Assembly: GCA_038251625.1 (NCBI GenBank)
Contig: JBBSBE010000031.1
Location: forward strand, 1-34,221
Source of the DNA: JBBQXK01 sp038251625
GTDB lineage: Bacteria; Pseudomonadota; Alphaproteobacteria; Rhodobacterales; Rhodobacteraceae
Length of the DNA: 34,221 nt
Direction of reading: 5' to 3'
This document shows positions 15,665 through 24,539 of this stretch, in pieces; within the stretch, counting starts at the first letter, position 1; each line of letters opens with the position of its first letter. The translations under genes and the position numbers were made by a program. The notes under the pieces were generated by a model. It did no database searches. It worked only from the letters and a program-made list of their open reading frames with translations, and was not told the DNA's origin.

Positions 15665-17365
15665 TCAGCCGATGATCTCGAACCGGTCCACATCCACCAT
15701 CCCGCGATCGGTGATCTTCAGATGCGGGATAACGGGCAGGGCGAGGAAGGCCAGTTGCAGAAACGGCTCTTCCAGCACCACGCCAAGGCTGCGGGCGGCG
15801 GCGCGCAGCGTGACGAGGGACGCCTGCACATCCTCGAACGACAAAAGGCTCATCAGCCCTGCAACGGGCAGGGCAAGCTCGGCCAGCACCTTGCCACCCG
15901 AGGCCACGACGAAGCCACCCTCGATCTCGCTCAGCCGGTTCGCGGCCAGCGCCATGTCGGCGTAGTCGGCACCCACAACGGCGATGTTGTGGTGGTCATG
16001 GCAGACAGTCGAGGCGATGGCGCCGTGCCCCATGCCAAAGCCCTTCACGAACCCCGTGGCGATGTTGCCGTTCACCCCGTGCCGCTCGATCACCGCGATC
16101 TTCATCAGGTCGCGGGCCGGGTCGGGGCGCTTGTCGCCATCGACGGGCGTGATCTCGTACGTCAGGTGTTCGGTGATGATCTTGCCCGGCAGGATACCGA
16201 TCACCGGGGTTTCGGCCCGGTTGCCCCCGGTGCGGAAGGTTTCGGCGCGGACGCTTGGCGCCTTGACGGATGCGCGCGCGACCGGCGGGATCGTTTCGCG
16301 CGCGGCATAGGCGGCATCGTCCAGCACCACGCCGCCCGCCAGCACCATCGCGGCGTTGCACCCTTCCAGCGTGTCGATCACCGCGATATCGGCCCGCTTT
16401 CCAGGCGCGATCAGCCCCCGGTCCTTCAGCCCGAACGCCTCGGCCGCTGACAGGCTGGCGGCGCGGTAGACGGCCAATGGCGGGCAGCCGAGCGCAATCG
16501 CGGTGCGGATCATGTAATCGAGATGCCCGTGTTCGGCGATGTCGAGCGGGTTCCGGTCATCCGTGCAGAGGCACAGGTAGGGGGAATGCCGCTCGGTCAG
16601 GATAGGCGCCAGCGCGTGCAGGTCTTTCGAGACCGACCCTTCGCGGATCAGCACACGCATCCCCTTGCGCAGCTTTTCCAGCGCCTCTTCCGCCGATGTC
16701 GCCTCGTGCTCGGTGCGGATGCCTGCGGAAATATAGCCGTTCAGGTCTGCACCCCGAAGAAGGGGGGCGTGCCCGTCGATATGGCGCCCGCGAAACGCCT
16801 CGAGCTTGGCCAGGCAGCCCGGATCGCGCATCAGCACACCTGGGAAGTTCATGAATTCAGCCAGCCCGATGACGCGCGGGTGATCCATCAGGGGCGCCAG
16901 GTCTGCAGCTTCCAGCCGCGCGCCTGCGGTTTCCATGTGGGTGGAGGGCACGCAGGAGGAAAGCTGGACGCGGATATCCATCAGCGTGCGGGCCGAGGCA
17001 TCAAGGAAGTAGGTGATGCCCGTCAGCCCGCAGACATTGGCAATCTCGTGCGGGTCGCAGATCGCGGTGGTGATGCCGCGCGGGCCCACGCAACGGTCGA
17101 ATTCGAAGGGCGTCACCAGCGAGGATTCGATGTGCAGGTGCGTGTCGATGAAGCCGGGCACCAGGATGCGGCCCGTGCAGTCAATCTCGCGCTGCCCGGA
17201 ATAGGTGCCGTACACGCCCACGATGGTATCGCCGCAGATCGCCACATCCGTGTCGACCAACACGCCCGAAATCAGGTCGAACACCCGGCCGCCTTTCAGC
17301 ACCAGATCGGCGGGCACGTCGCCCCTGCCTTGGGCGATCCGGTCGGCAAGCGTGGCTGCGGTCAT
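15665..17365 (-). CDS. ade: Adenine deaminase
   Basis: The 566-residue amidohydrolase-superfamily enzyme converts adenine to hypoxanthine and ammonia for purine salvage or catabolism. Visible signatures are the metal-binding GFIDTHLHIESS, TTAICDPHEIANVCG, EFMNFPGV, the GHAPLL His block, CLCTDDRNP, and the C-terminal Ade-specific domain (GILPGKIITEHL, STVCHDHHNIAVVG). The start at 17365 has GGAGAG nine to ten bases upstream. The frame is open further upstream, but that would be antisense to the transporter. It is divergent from the DMT transporter gene at 17483. Confidence 0.93.
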   Translation of the reverse strand: MTAATLADRIAQGRGDVPADLVLKGGRVFDLISGVLVDTDVAICGDTIVGVYGTYSGQREIDCTGRILVPGFIDTHLHIESSLVTPFEFDRCVGPRGITTAICDPHEIANVCGLTGITYFLDASARTLMDIRVQLSSCVPSTHMETAGARLEAADLAPLMDHPRVIGLAEFMNFPGVLMRDPGCLAKLEAFRGRHIDGHAPLLRGADLNGYISAGIRTEHEATSAEEALEKLRKGMRVLIREGSVSKDLHALAPILTERHSPYLCLCTDDRNPLDIAEHGHLDYMIRTAIALGCPPLAVYRAASLSAAEAFGLKDRGLIAPGKRADIAVIDTLEGCNAAMVLAGGVVLDDAAYAARETIPPVARASVKAPSVRAETFRTGGNRAETPVIGILPGKIITEHLTYEITPVDGDKRPDPARDLMKIAVIERHGVNGNIATGFVKGFGMGHGAIASTVCHDHHNIAVVGADYADMALAANRLSEIEGGFVVASGGKVLAELALPVAGLMSLLSFEDVQASLVTLRAAARSLGVVLEEPFLQLAFLALPVIPHLKITDRGMVDVDRFEIIG

Positions 17366-17482
17366 GGCACTCTCCGTTTTCTGGCATGGAACCCGGTCCA
17401 GCCGCCGCCGTCCAGCGCCGTTTCGGGGTTGCACCTGCCAAAGCGCGGTGATCCCATCGGCCCATCCTAGCCCGAGACGTTC

Positions 17483-18406
17483 ATGCGCCCCCTTCGCGGC
17501 ATCGCCCTCAAGCTCGGCTCGGTCATGGTGTTCATCGTCATGGCCTCGCTGATCAAGGCCACCTCTGGCCGTGTGCCACCCGGTGAGGCGGTGTTCTTTC
17601 GCTCGTTCTTTGCCATCCCCGTGATCGTGGCCTGGCTTGCGGTGCGGGGCGAACTGCGCACCGGCCTGAAGACGAAAAACCCCATGGGCCATCTGTGGCG
17701 CGGGCTTGTCGGCACCTGCGCCATGGGCCTTGGCTTTGCGGGCCTTGGCTTTCTGCCACTGCCCGAGGTGACGGCCATCGGCTATGCGGCCCCGATCCTG
17801 ACGGTTGTGTTCGCCGCGATGTTTCTGGGCGAGGATGTGCGGATCTTCCGCATATCCGCCGTGGCGCTTGGCATGGTGGGGGTGATGATCGTGCTGTCGC
17901 CGCGCCTGACCCTGCTGTCGGGCGCGACGGTGGGTGCGACCGAGGGCTTTGGTGCCATGCTGGTGCTGGCGTCTGCGGTCTTTGCCTCGCTGGCGCAGGT
18001 CTTTGTGCGCAAGCTTGTGAATACCGAAGCCACGCCCGCCATCGTATTCTGGTTCTCGCTGACGGCCACCGGCCTGTCGCTGGCGACACTGCCTTTTGGC
18101 TGGGTGGTGCCGACGGGCCGCGAGGCGCTGCTGCTGGTCGGATGCGGGCTTCTGGGCGGGGTCGGACAGATCCTGCTGACATCGGCCTACCGCGAGGCGG
18201 ATGCCTCGGTCGTGGCGCCGTTCGACTATGCCTCGATGCTTTTTGCGCTGGCCATCGGCTATTGGGTCTTCAACGAGGTGCCGACGCTGACCGTTCTGGG
18301 CGGCGCTGCCGTCGTGGTCACCGCCGGGGTGCTGATCATCTGGCGCGAAAGCCGCCTTGGGATCGAACGCGCGCGCCAGCGCAAGGCGATGACGCCGCAA
18401 GGCTAG
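17483..18406 (+). CDS. DMT-superfamily (EamA) transporter
   Basis: The 307-residue inner-membrane protein has two EamA repeats of about five helices each; GLGFLPLPEVTAIGYAAPILTVVFAAMFLGEDV is the well-conserved end of the first repeat (residues about 88-120). The short cytoplasmic C-terminus is basic (RESRLGIERARQRKA). It is divergent from adenine deaminase, so a nucleobase or purine-related substrate is conceivable but not shown. It is not closely similar to the other DMT protein at 7375-8247. Confidence 0.85.
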   Translation: MRPLRGIALKLGSVMVFIVMASLIKATSGRVPPGEAVFFRSFFAIPVIVAWLAVRGELRTGLKTKNPMGHLWRGLVGTCAMGLGFAGLGFLPLPEVTAIGYAAPILTVVFAAMFLGEDVRIFRISAVALGMVGVMIVLSPRLTLLSGATVGATEGFGAMLVLASAVFASLAQVFVRKLVNTEATPAIVFWFSLTATGLSLATLPFGWVVPTGREALLLVGCGLLGGVGQILLTSAYREADASVVAPFDYASMLFALAIGYWVFNEVPTLTVLGGAAVVVTAGVLIIWRESRLGIERARQRKAMTPQG

Positions 18407-18455
18407 GCGCAAAGCTGAACCAAGCGGCTTTCGCCCTTTTTTCGGGCCCTTGCGC

Positions 18456-18484
18456 TTGACAGGCTGGCCCCCGTCGCACAGGTA
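18456..18484 (+). promoter_or_regulatory. Possible mrp operon promoter
   Basis: A perfect TTGACA (18456-18461) stands about 100 bases before mrpA. The sequence 17 bases later (CAGGTA) is a poor -10 match, so only the -35 element is convincing. Confidence 0.3.
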
Positions 18485-18557
18485 GGGGGCACGCGGTCCG
18501 GGCCACTCCCGGGCCGCACATTTTTATCCGACGACCTCGCGCAATAAACGGACAGAC

Positions 18558-21410
18558 ATGTCGCTTGCCCTGATCGCCGCCCTTCCGTTTCTTGGCGCAC
18601 TTCTGCCCGGTCTCATGATCCGTGCGGGCAAGAACGCCTGCGCGCTGGCCGCAGCATCCGCCACCACGCTGGCGCTGATCCTGCTGGGCCTGAATGCGCC
18701 CGCCGTCTTTCGGGGCGAGGTGATCCAGACCCGCATCGAATGGTTGCCGCAACTGGGCCTGAACGCGAATTTCTTCCTCGACGGACTTGGGTTTCTTTTC
18801 ACGGGTCTGATCCTTGGCATCGGGCTTCTGATCATTCTTTATGCCCGCTTCTACCTCGCCAAATCCGATCCGATGGGGCAGTTCTATACCTATCTCATGC
18901 TGTTTCAGGGCGCGATGGTGGGGATTGTCCTGTCCGACAACGTCCTGCTTTTACTGGTCTTCTGGGAGCTGACATCGCTGTCGTCCTTCCTTCTGATCGG
19001 GTACTGGAAGCACCTGCCCGAGGGGCGGCAGGGTGCGCGGATGGCGCTGACGGTGACCGGGGCCGGGGGCCTTGCGATGATTGCGGGCATGCTGATCCTC
19101 GGCCAGATCGCGGGCAGCTATGATCTGAGCGTGATCCTGACGCAGAAAGAGGCCATTCAGGCCAGCGACTGGTATCTGCCCGCGCTGATCCTGATCCTGA
19201 TCGGGGCCTTCACCAAATCGGCGCAGTTCCCGTTCCACTTCTGGCTGCCGCATGCGATGGCGGCGCCGACGCCCGTTTCGGCCTATCTGCATTCGGCCAC
19301 GATGGTGAAGGCGGGGCTGTTCCTGATGGCGCGGATGTGGCCGGTGCTGGCGGGCACCGAGGCGTGGTTTCTGATCGTCTCGACCACCGGACTGATCACC
19401 ATGATCATCGGGGCCAAGATCGCCTTCTTCAAGGATGATCTGAAGGCACTTCTGGCCTTTTCCACTGTCAGCCATCTTGGCCTGATCACCATGCTTCTGG
19501 GCTTTGGCACCGAAGAGGCGGCGGTGGTGGCGATCTTCCACATCATCAACCACGCCACGTTCAAGGCCGCGCTCTTTATGTCGGCGGGCATCGTGGACCA
19601 TGAGGCGCATACGCGTGATATCAGGCGGCTCGGGGGTCTGCGCACACTGATGCCGCTGACGTTCACGATCGTCACCGTGGCGGCGCTGTCGATGGCGGGT
19701 ATCCCGCCGTTGAACGGGTTCCTGTCCAAGGAGATGATGCTGGAAGAGGCGGTGCATACCGTGTGGTGGTCTTCGCCCTGGCTGCTGCCTGCGCTGGCCA
19801 CCATCGGCGCGCTTTTCTCGGTGGCCTACAGCTTCCGGCTGATCGCGCATGTGTTCCTTGGGCCGGTGCGCGACGATTATCCGGCAAAGCCGCACGATCC
19901 GGGCTTTGGCCTCTGGGCGGCACCGGCGTTCCTTGCGGTGCTTGTGGTGCTGATCGGGGTATTGCCGATGCCGATGGTGGGCGATCTGGTGAAGGTCACC
20001 GCCAGCGCCGTGACGGGCGAGGCTGCCTATGTGAAGATTTATCACTGGCATGGCTTTGTGCCCGCGCTCTTTCTGTCGCTCACCGCTGTGGGCGGCGGGT
20101 TCGTGATGCTGGGCCTCTATCGCCCCCTTGCGCGGCTGTGGGACAGGGCGCCGCGGCCAGAGGCGAAGGCGATCTTCGACGGGCTGATGGAGCCTTTTGC
20201 CGAGCGGTCGCGCCGGGTGACCGAAGCACTGCATGACGGCGCGCTGACCCGCTATTTCGCCATCGCGACCGTCACCATCGTGGCTGCCGCCGCCTTTGCC
20301 TTCTGGGGCGCGCCCTATGCGCCGGGGCTGCGCGCGATGACGCCGGTTGCCGCCGTGCCGCTGATCGGCTGGACGCTTCTGGTGGGGGCGACGATTGCGC
20401 TTTTCCTCTACCACCGGAACCGGCTTCTGGCGTTGGTGCTGGTCGGCATCATCGGGCTGATGGTCTCGGTGGGTTTTGTGTACCTCTCGGCACCCGACCT
20501 TGCGCTGACGCAGATCTCGGTCGAGGTTGCGACGGTGATCCTGCTTCTGCTGGCGCTGAACTTCCTGCCAAAGCGTTCGGCGAATCTTAGCACGCCCGCC
20601 CGCCGCACACGCGATGCGGTGATTGCAGGCGTCACGGGGCTTGGCGTGGGGGCGCTGATCTATGCGCTGATGCTGCGCGATTTTGCCTTTCCGACAATTG
20701 CGGACTATCACCTTGCCAATGCCAAATCGGGCGGTGGCGGCACCAACGTCGTCAACGTGATCCTGGTCGATTTCCGGGGTTATGACACGTTTGGCGAGAT
20801 CACGGTGCTTGGCATCGCCGCGCTTGTGATCTTTGCACTGACCGAGGCGCTGCTGCGTGCAGGCCCCGCGAACGACCGGCTGACGGGGTGGATCCCCGAT
20901 GCGCGCCGCGCGGGCGACCGCCACCCCCTGATGCTGGTGGTGGCCACACGCATGATCCTGCCGATTGCGCTGATGGTCGGCGTCTACATCTTCCTGCGCG
21001 GCCACAACCAGCCGGGCGGGGGGTTCATCGCGGGGCTTGTCGTCGCCATCGCGCTGGTGATGCAATACATGGCCTCGGGCTTTGCCTGGACGCAGGCGCG
21101 CCAGAAGATCGACTATCACGCGCTGATCGCGGCGGGCGTGCTGATCGCCGCTGCCTGCGGGATCGGGGCATGGTTCAACGGGATGCCGTTCCTGACCTCG
21201 GCCTTCGGCTACGTCCACCTGCCGCCGCTGGAGGAGTTCGAGCTTGCCACCGCCGCGATCTTCGATCTGGGCGTGTTCCTGACGGTGGTGGGCGCGGTGA
21301 TGCTGGCGCTCGCCTCGATCTCGCGCATCGCGATCCGCGCGGGCGAGACGGTGAACGTGCGACCCTACGAGATCGAGCCCGGTCGCCCCGTCAAGATCGA
21401 GGAGGCGTAG
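18558..21410 (+). CDS. mrpA: Na+(K+)/H+ antiporter subunit A/B fusion (MrpAB/PhaAB)
   Basis: The 950-residue membrane protein joins MrpA and MrpB. Residues about 60-600 resemble complex I NuoL, with LVFWELTSLSS (Glu137, the conserved proton-path glutamate) and PFHFWLPHAMAAPTPVSAYLHSATMVKAG region by region. A DUF4040 segment follows (about 620-690, YLSAPDLALTQISVEVA), then an MnhB domain (about 788-930, LRGHNQPGGGFIAGL). This matches the fused PhaAB form of rhizobia rather than the separate A and B of Bacillus. The Mrp complex exchanges cytoplasmic Na+ or K+ for external H+ and supports salt and alkali tolerance. One base separates its stop from mrpC. Confidence 0.93.
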   Translation: MSLALIAALPFLGALLPGLMIRAGKNACALAAASATTLALILLGLNAPAVFRGEVIQTRIEWLPQLGLNANFFLDGLGFLFTGLILGIGLLIILYARFYLAKSDPMGQFYTYLMLFQGAMVGIVLSDNVLLLLVFWELTSLSSFLLIGYWKHLPEGRQGARMALTVTGAGGLAMIAGMLILGQIAGSYDLSVILTQKEAIQASDWYLPALILILIGAFTKSAQFPFHFWLPHAMAAPTPVSAYLHSATMVKAGLFLMARMWPVLAGTEAWFLIVSTTGLITMIIGAKIAFFKDDLKALLAFSTVSHLGLITMLLGFGTEEAAVVAIFHIINHATFKAALFMSAGIVDHEAHTRDIRRLGGLRTLMPLTFTIVTVAALSMAGIPPLNGFLSKEMMLEEAVHTVWWSSPWLLPALATIGALFSVAYSFRLIAHVFLGPVRDDYPAKPHDPGFGLWAAPAFLAVLVVLIGVLPMPMVGDLVKVTASAVTGEAAYVKIYHWHGFVPALFLSLTAVGGGFVMLGLYRPLARLWDRAPRPEAKAIFDGLMEPFAERSRRVTEALHDGALTRYFAIATVTIVAAAAFAFWGAPYAPGLRAMTPVAAVPLIGWTLLVGATIALFLYHRNRLLALVLVGIIGLMVSVGFVYLSAPDLALTQISVEVATVILLLLALNFLPKRSANLSTPARRTRDAVIAGVTGLGVGALIYALMLRDFAFPTIADYHLANAKSGGGGTNVVNVILVDFRGYDTFGEITVLGIAALVIFALTEALLRAGPANDRLTGWIPDARRAGDRHPLMLVVATRMILPIALMVGVYIFLRGHNQPGGGFIAGLVVAIALVMQYMASGFAWTQARQKIDYHALIAAGVLIAAACGIGAWFNGMPFLTSAFGYVHLPPLEEFELATAAIFDLGVFLTVVGAVMLALASISRIAIRAGETVNVRPYEIEPGRPVKIEEA

Positions 21411-21411
21411 G

Positions 21412-21756
21412 ATGGAGCTTCTGGTCGCCTCAGCCATCGGTACGATGACCGCCTGCGGCATCTACCTGATCCTGCGCCGCACCACCTTTCCGGTGATCGT
21501 GGGTCTGGCGATGCTCAGCTACGCGGTCAACGTGTTCATCTTCGCCTCGGGGCGGCTCGCGCTGGCGATGCCGCCGATCTATGACCCCGCAACCAAGGGC
21601 TATACCGATCCCCTGACGCAGGCGCTGGTGCTGACGGCCATCGTGATTTCCTTCGGGATGACGGCTGTGATCGTGATGATGGCGCTGGGGGCCTTTCTGG
21701 AACACGGGTCCGACCGGATCGACACCGATGACGACGCGCCGGAGGATGGCGCATGA
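21412..21756 (+). CDS. mrpC: Na+/H+ antiporter subunit C
   Basis: The 114-residue protein resembles complex I NuoK: three hydrophobic helices, the GIYLILRRTTFPVIVGL start and the DPLTQALVLTAIVISFGMTAV signature. It is an integral part of the Mrp antiporter. ATG 21412 follows the mrpAB stop by one base, and its own stop overlaps mrpD by four bases. Confidence 0.92.
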   Translation: MELLVASAIGTMTACGIYLILRRTTFPVIVGLAMLSYAVNVFIFASGRLALAMPPIYDPATKGYTDPLTQALVLTAIVISFGMTAVIVMMALGAFLEHGSDRIDTDDDAPEDGA

Positions 21757-23267
21757 TGGGCCACTGGATCATCGCGCCGGTGGTGCTGCCCGTCATCATG
21801 GGTGGGCTGATCGTGCTCGCGATGCGGCACGATCTGCTGCTGCAGCGGGTGTTTTCGGTCGCGGCTACGGTTGGTTTGCTGGCGATCTCGGGCGCGCTTT
21901 TGTACGCCGCCAGCACTGAACCGCCCGAGGTTTACTTCCTCGGCGACTGGCCCGCGCCCTTTGGGATCGTACTGGTGCTCGACCGGCTGGCCGCGATCAT
22001 GCTGACACTCACCGCACTTCTGGCGCTGATCGTGCAGCTTTATGCCATCGGCACCGGATGGGACGCGCGCGGGCGGCATTTCCACGCGCTTTTCCAGTTT
22101 CAGCTCATGGGCCTGTCGGGCGCTTATCTGACGGGCGACGCGTTCAACCTGTTCGTTTTTTTCGAGGTTCTGCTGATCGCATCCTACGGATTGATGATTC
22201 ATGGCGGCGGCAAAGCGCGGTTGCGGGCGGGGGTGCAGTACATCGCCTTCAACCTTGTCGGATCCACGCTGTTTCTGTTCGCCCTCGCCACGATCTATTC
22301 GGTGACGGGCACGCTCAACATGGCTGATATCGCGCAGAAACTGCTGACGCTGCCCGAGGGTGACGCAGCCCTGCTGCGCGTGGGCGCGGTTCTTCTGATG
22401 CTGGTCTTTGCGATCAAGGGCGCGCTGGTGCCGTTGCAGTTCTGGCTGCCCGCCACCTATGCCTTCGCGCCCGGGCCGGTGGCGGCCCTTTTCGCGATCA
22501 TGACAAAGGTTGGCGCCTATGCGGTGATCCGCACGGGCACGCTGATCTTTCCGCCCACGACCCCCGCGACCGGCACGCTGATCGCCGATCTTCTGGCACC
22601 GGCGGCGCTTGTCACGCTGGCGCTTGGCGCCATCGGCGTGCTGGGCGCCACCACGCTGGCGCGGCAGGCGGCATTTGCCGCCATTGCTTCGATGGGCACG
22701 CTTTTCATCGCCGTGGCCCCGTTCACGCCACAGGGCACGACGGCGGCGCTGTACTACCTGCTGCATTCCACGCTTGGAGGGGCGCTCTTGTTCCTTGTTG
22801 TCGATCTGGTGGCCGACAGGCGCGGGTCTGACAGTACGCTGAAGGCCCTTCCGCCGATTGCAAATCAGGGGCTTCTGGCCGCACTTTTCTTTGCCGCGGC
22901 CATCGCCATGGCCGGGATGCCGCCGATTTCAGGCTTTCTGGGCAAGCTTCTGGTCATGGATGCCACACGCGGGCCCGGCATGGCGCTGATCTGGACCACG
23001 ATCCTTTTGGCCTCTTTCGTCACCATCCTGGGCTTTGCGCGCGCGGGCAGCACCGTCTTCTGGAAATCGCACGAAACCCAGCCGGAAGACCCCCCGCGCC
23101 ATATGGGCGAACCGCTGGCCTGGACGGCGGTGTGCGCGCTGCTGGCGGGCCTTGTCCTGCTGACGATCTTCGCGGGGCCGGTGACGGATTACCTGTCGGC
23201 CACATCCTTCGAGCTTTACGACCGCGCGGCCTACATCAGCGCAGTGCTGGCGCGGGCGGGGGAATAG
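21753..23267 (+). CDS. mrpD: Na+/H+ antiporter subunit D
   Basis: The 504-residue NuoM/NuoN-like subunit carries the conserved FFEVLLIASYGLMIHGGG (Glu138) and VPLQFWLPATYAFAPGPVAA motifs of the ion-translocating core. About fourteen membrane helices are expected for the family. It lies in the operon between mrpC and mrpE and overlaps mrpC by four bases (ATGA). Confidence 0.93.
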   Translation: MMGHWIIAPVVLPVIMGGLIVLAMRHDLLLQRVFSVAATVGLLAISGALLYAASTEPPEVYFLGDWPAPFGIVLVLDRLAAIMLTLTALLALIVQLYAIGTGWDARGRHFHALFQFQLMGLSGAYLTGDAFNLFVFFEVLLIASYGLMIHGGGKARLRAGVQYIAFNLVGSTLFLFALATIYSVTGTLNMADIAQKLLTLPEGDAALLRVGAVLLMLVFAIKGALVPLQFWLPATYAFAPGPVAALFAIMTKVGAYAVIRTGTLIFPPTTPATGTLIADLLAPAALVTLALGAIGVLGATTLARQAAFAAIASMGTLFIAVAPFTPQGTTAALYYLLHSTLGGALLFLVVDLVADRRGSDSTLKALPPIANQGLLAALFFAAAIAMAGMPPISGFLGKLLVMDATRGPGMALIWTTILLASFVTILGFARAGSTVFWKSHETQPEDPPRHMGEPLAWTAVCALLAGLVLLTIFAGPVTDYLSATSFELYDRAAYISAVLARAGE

Positions 23268-23269
23268 CG

Positions 23270-23761
23270 ATGCTGCGCAGGCTTTTCCCGCACCCCTACC
23301 TCACGCTGCTTCTGATCGTGACATGGATGCTGCTGGTCAACGGCACCAAGCTTGGCAGCCTTGTGATGGCGATCATCCTTGGCACCGTGATCCCGCTTCT
23401 GACCGCGCCCTACTGGCCGAACCGGCCCCGGCTGCGCAATCTGCCCGCCATCATCGGCTACGTGCTGGTCGTGCTTTACGACATCGTCAAATCCAACTTC
23501 ATCGTCGCCCGGATCGTGCTGTTCATGCCCAAGGCCGATATTCAGCCCGCCTGGGTGACCGTGCCGCTCGACCTGCAGACACCAGAGGCGATCACAGTGC
23601 TGGCGGGCACCATCACCATGACACCCGGCACGCTGACCGCCGATATGTCGTCCTGCGGGCGGGCGCTTCTGGTTCATTGCCTTCACGCCCCCGATCCCGC
23701 CGCCGTGCGCGACGAGATCAAGGCGCGCTACGAGGCCCGGCTGAAAAGGATCTTCGAATGA
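23270..23761 (+). CDS. mrpE: Na+/H+ antiporter subunit E
   Basis: The 163-residue protein shows the MrpE layout: two N-terminal membrane helices, the YDIVKSNFIVARIVL segment and a cytoplasmic domain with TVLAGTITMTPGTLTADM and a LLVHCLHAPD strand. The ATG at 23270 begins two bases after the mrpD stop; a longer in-frame start would lie inside mrpD. It overlaps mrpF by four bases. Confidence 0.92.
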   Translation: MLRRLFPHPYLTLLLIVTWMLLVNGTKLGSLVMAIILGTVIPLLTAPYWPNRPRLRNLPAIIGYVLVVLYDIVKSNFIVARIVLFMPKADIQPAWVTVPLDLQTPEAITVLAGTITMTPGTLTADMSSCGRALLVHCLHAPDPAAVRDEIKARYEARLKRIFE

Positions 23762-24027
23762 TCGCTTATGCCCTTACCTTCGCCTTCGCCTGCTTCGGGG
23801 CGGCGCTTCTGATGAACCTGTGGCGCGTGTTCGTGGCCCCCGGCGTGCCCGACCGGGTGCTGGCGCTGGATACGATGGTGATCAACATGATCGCGCTTTT
23901 GATCCTTTACGGCATCGGTGCAGGATCGGGCGTGAATTTCGAGGCGGCGCTTCTGTTCGCCATGACCGGCTTTGTCTCCACCGTCGCCTACGCCAAGTTC
24001 ATGCTGCGCGGCGATATCATCGAGTAG
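23758..24027 (+). CDS. mrpF: Na+/H+ antiporter subunit F
   Basis: The 89-residue protein has three hydrophobic helices, with VAPGVPDRVLALDTMVINMIALLI between the first two, the usual MrpF signature (residues about 27-50). Members of the family have also been linked to bile-salt or monovalent cation efflux. ATG 23758 overlaps the mrpE stop. Confidence 0.92.
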   Translation: MIAYALTFAFACFGAALLMNLWRVFVAPGVPDRVLALDTMVINMIALLILYGIGAGSGVNFEAALLFAMTGFVSTVAYAKFMLRGDIIE

Positions 24028-24032
24028 GGGCC

Positions 24033-24437
24033 ATGGAACAGATCGCAGACTACGCCATCGCCTTTCTTCTGGTCATCGCGGGCATCTTCGGCCTTGTCGG
24101 CAGCTATGGCCTGTTGAAGCTGCCCGAAACGATGATGCGCCTGCACGCCCCGACCAAGGCCAGCAGCCTTGGCGTGGGCGGGGTTTTGCTGGCCTCCATG
24201 GCCTACACCTGGGTGTACGAGGGTCGCCTTTCGTGGCACGAGCTTCTGATCACGATCTTCATTTTCCTGACCGCCCCGATCACCGCGAAATTCATCGCCA
24301 AGGCGCATCTGCACCGCAGCCAGATCGAAGATGAGTTGCCGCCCACAGGTGTCGGAACCGGCTGGGCCACGTTCGAGCCCGCGCATGAGACGATCGAGCC
24401 GGCCTCTGGCATGGTGCGCGGTCCGGGCAGCGAGTGA
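24033..24437 (+). CDS. mrpG: Na+/H+ antiporter subunit G
   Basis: The 134-residue protein has three helices and the MrpG signature GSYGLLKLPETMMRLHAPTK, then ITAKFIAKAHLHR. The C-terminal tail of about 35 residues (ELPPTGVGTGWATFEPAHE) is hydrophilic. It is the last gene of the operon, five bases after mrpF, and a clear intrinsic terminator is not seen downstream. Confidence 0.92.
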   Translation: MEQIADYAIAFLLVIAGIFGLVGSYGLLKLPETMMRLHAPTKASSLGVGGVLLASMAYTWVYEGRLSWHELLITIFIFLTAPITAKFIAKAHLHRSQIEDELPPTGVGTGWATFEPAHETIEPASGMVRGPGSE

Positions 24438-24438
24438 T

Positions 24439-24454
24439 CTGACCATCCGGTCAA
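24439..24454 (+). promoter_or_regulatory. TetR/RutR-like palindromic operator before deoC
   Basis: TGACC-ATCC-GGTCA (24440-24453) is a perfect inverted repeat, and with flanks it matches 12 of 14 defined bases of the RutR-type consensus TTGACCA-nn-TGGTCAA as I recall it. It lies 86 bases before the deoC ATG, in a 102-base gap that otherwise shows nothing. A regulator of nucleoside or pyrimidine catabolism binding here is plausible. Confidence 0.5.
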
Positions 24455-24539
24455 ATTTCGTGCCAGCGCCCTTGCGCGATGCATGGGCGCATGCGACTTT
24501 CGCCCTGCCCGACCAGCGAGGCCACCCTTGCAGACCGAC

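Noticed and set aside
15665..18412. Extended adenine deaminase frame of 915 residues
   Set aside because: Everything before 17365 is antisense to the DMT transporter, and the start at 17365 has a good ribosome-binding site.
18415..18460. Possible terminator GCCC-TTTTTTC-GGGC after the second DMT gene
   Set aside because: The stem is only four base pairs and no T-run follows; too weak to list as a feature.
18951..21461. 836-residue minus-strand frame opposite mrpAB
   Set aside because: The composition is rich in His, Arg and Gln as expected for antisense of membrane-protein codons; there is no family resemblance.
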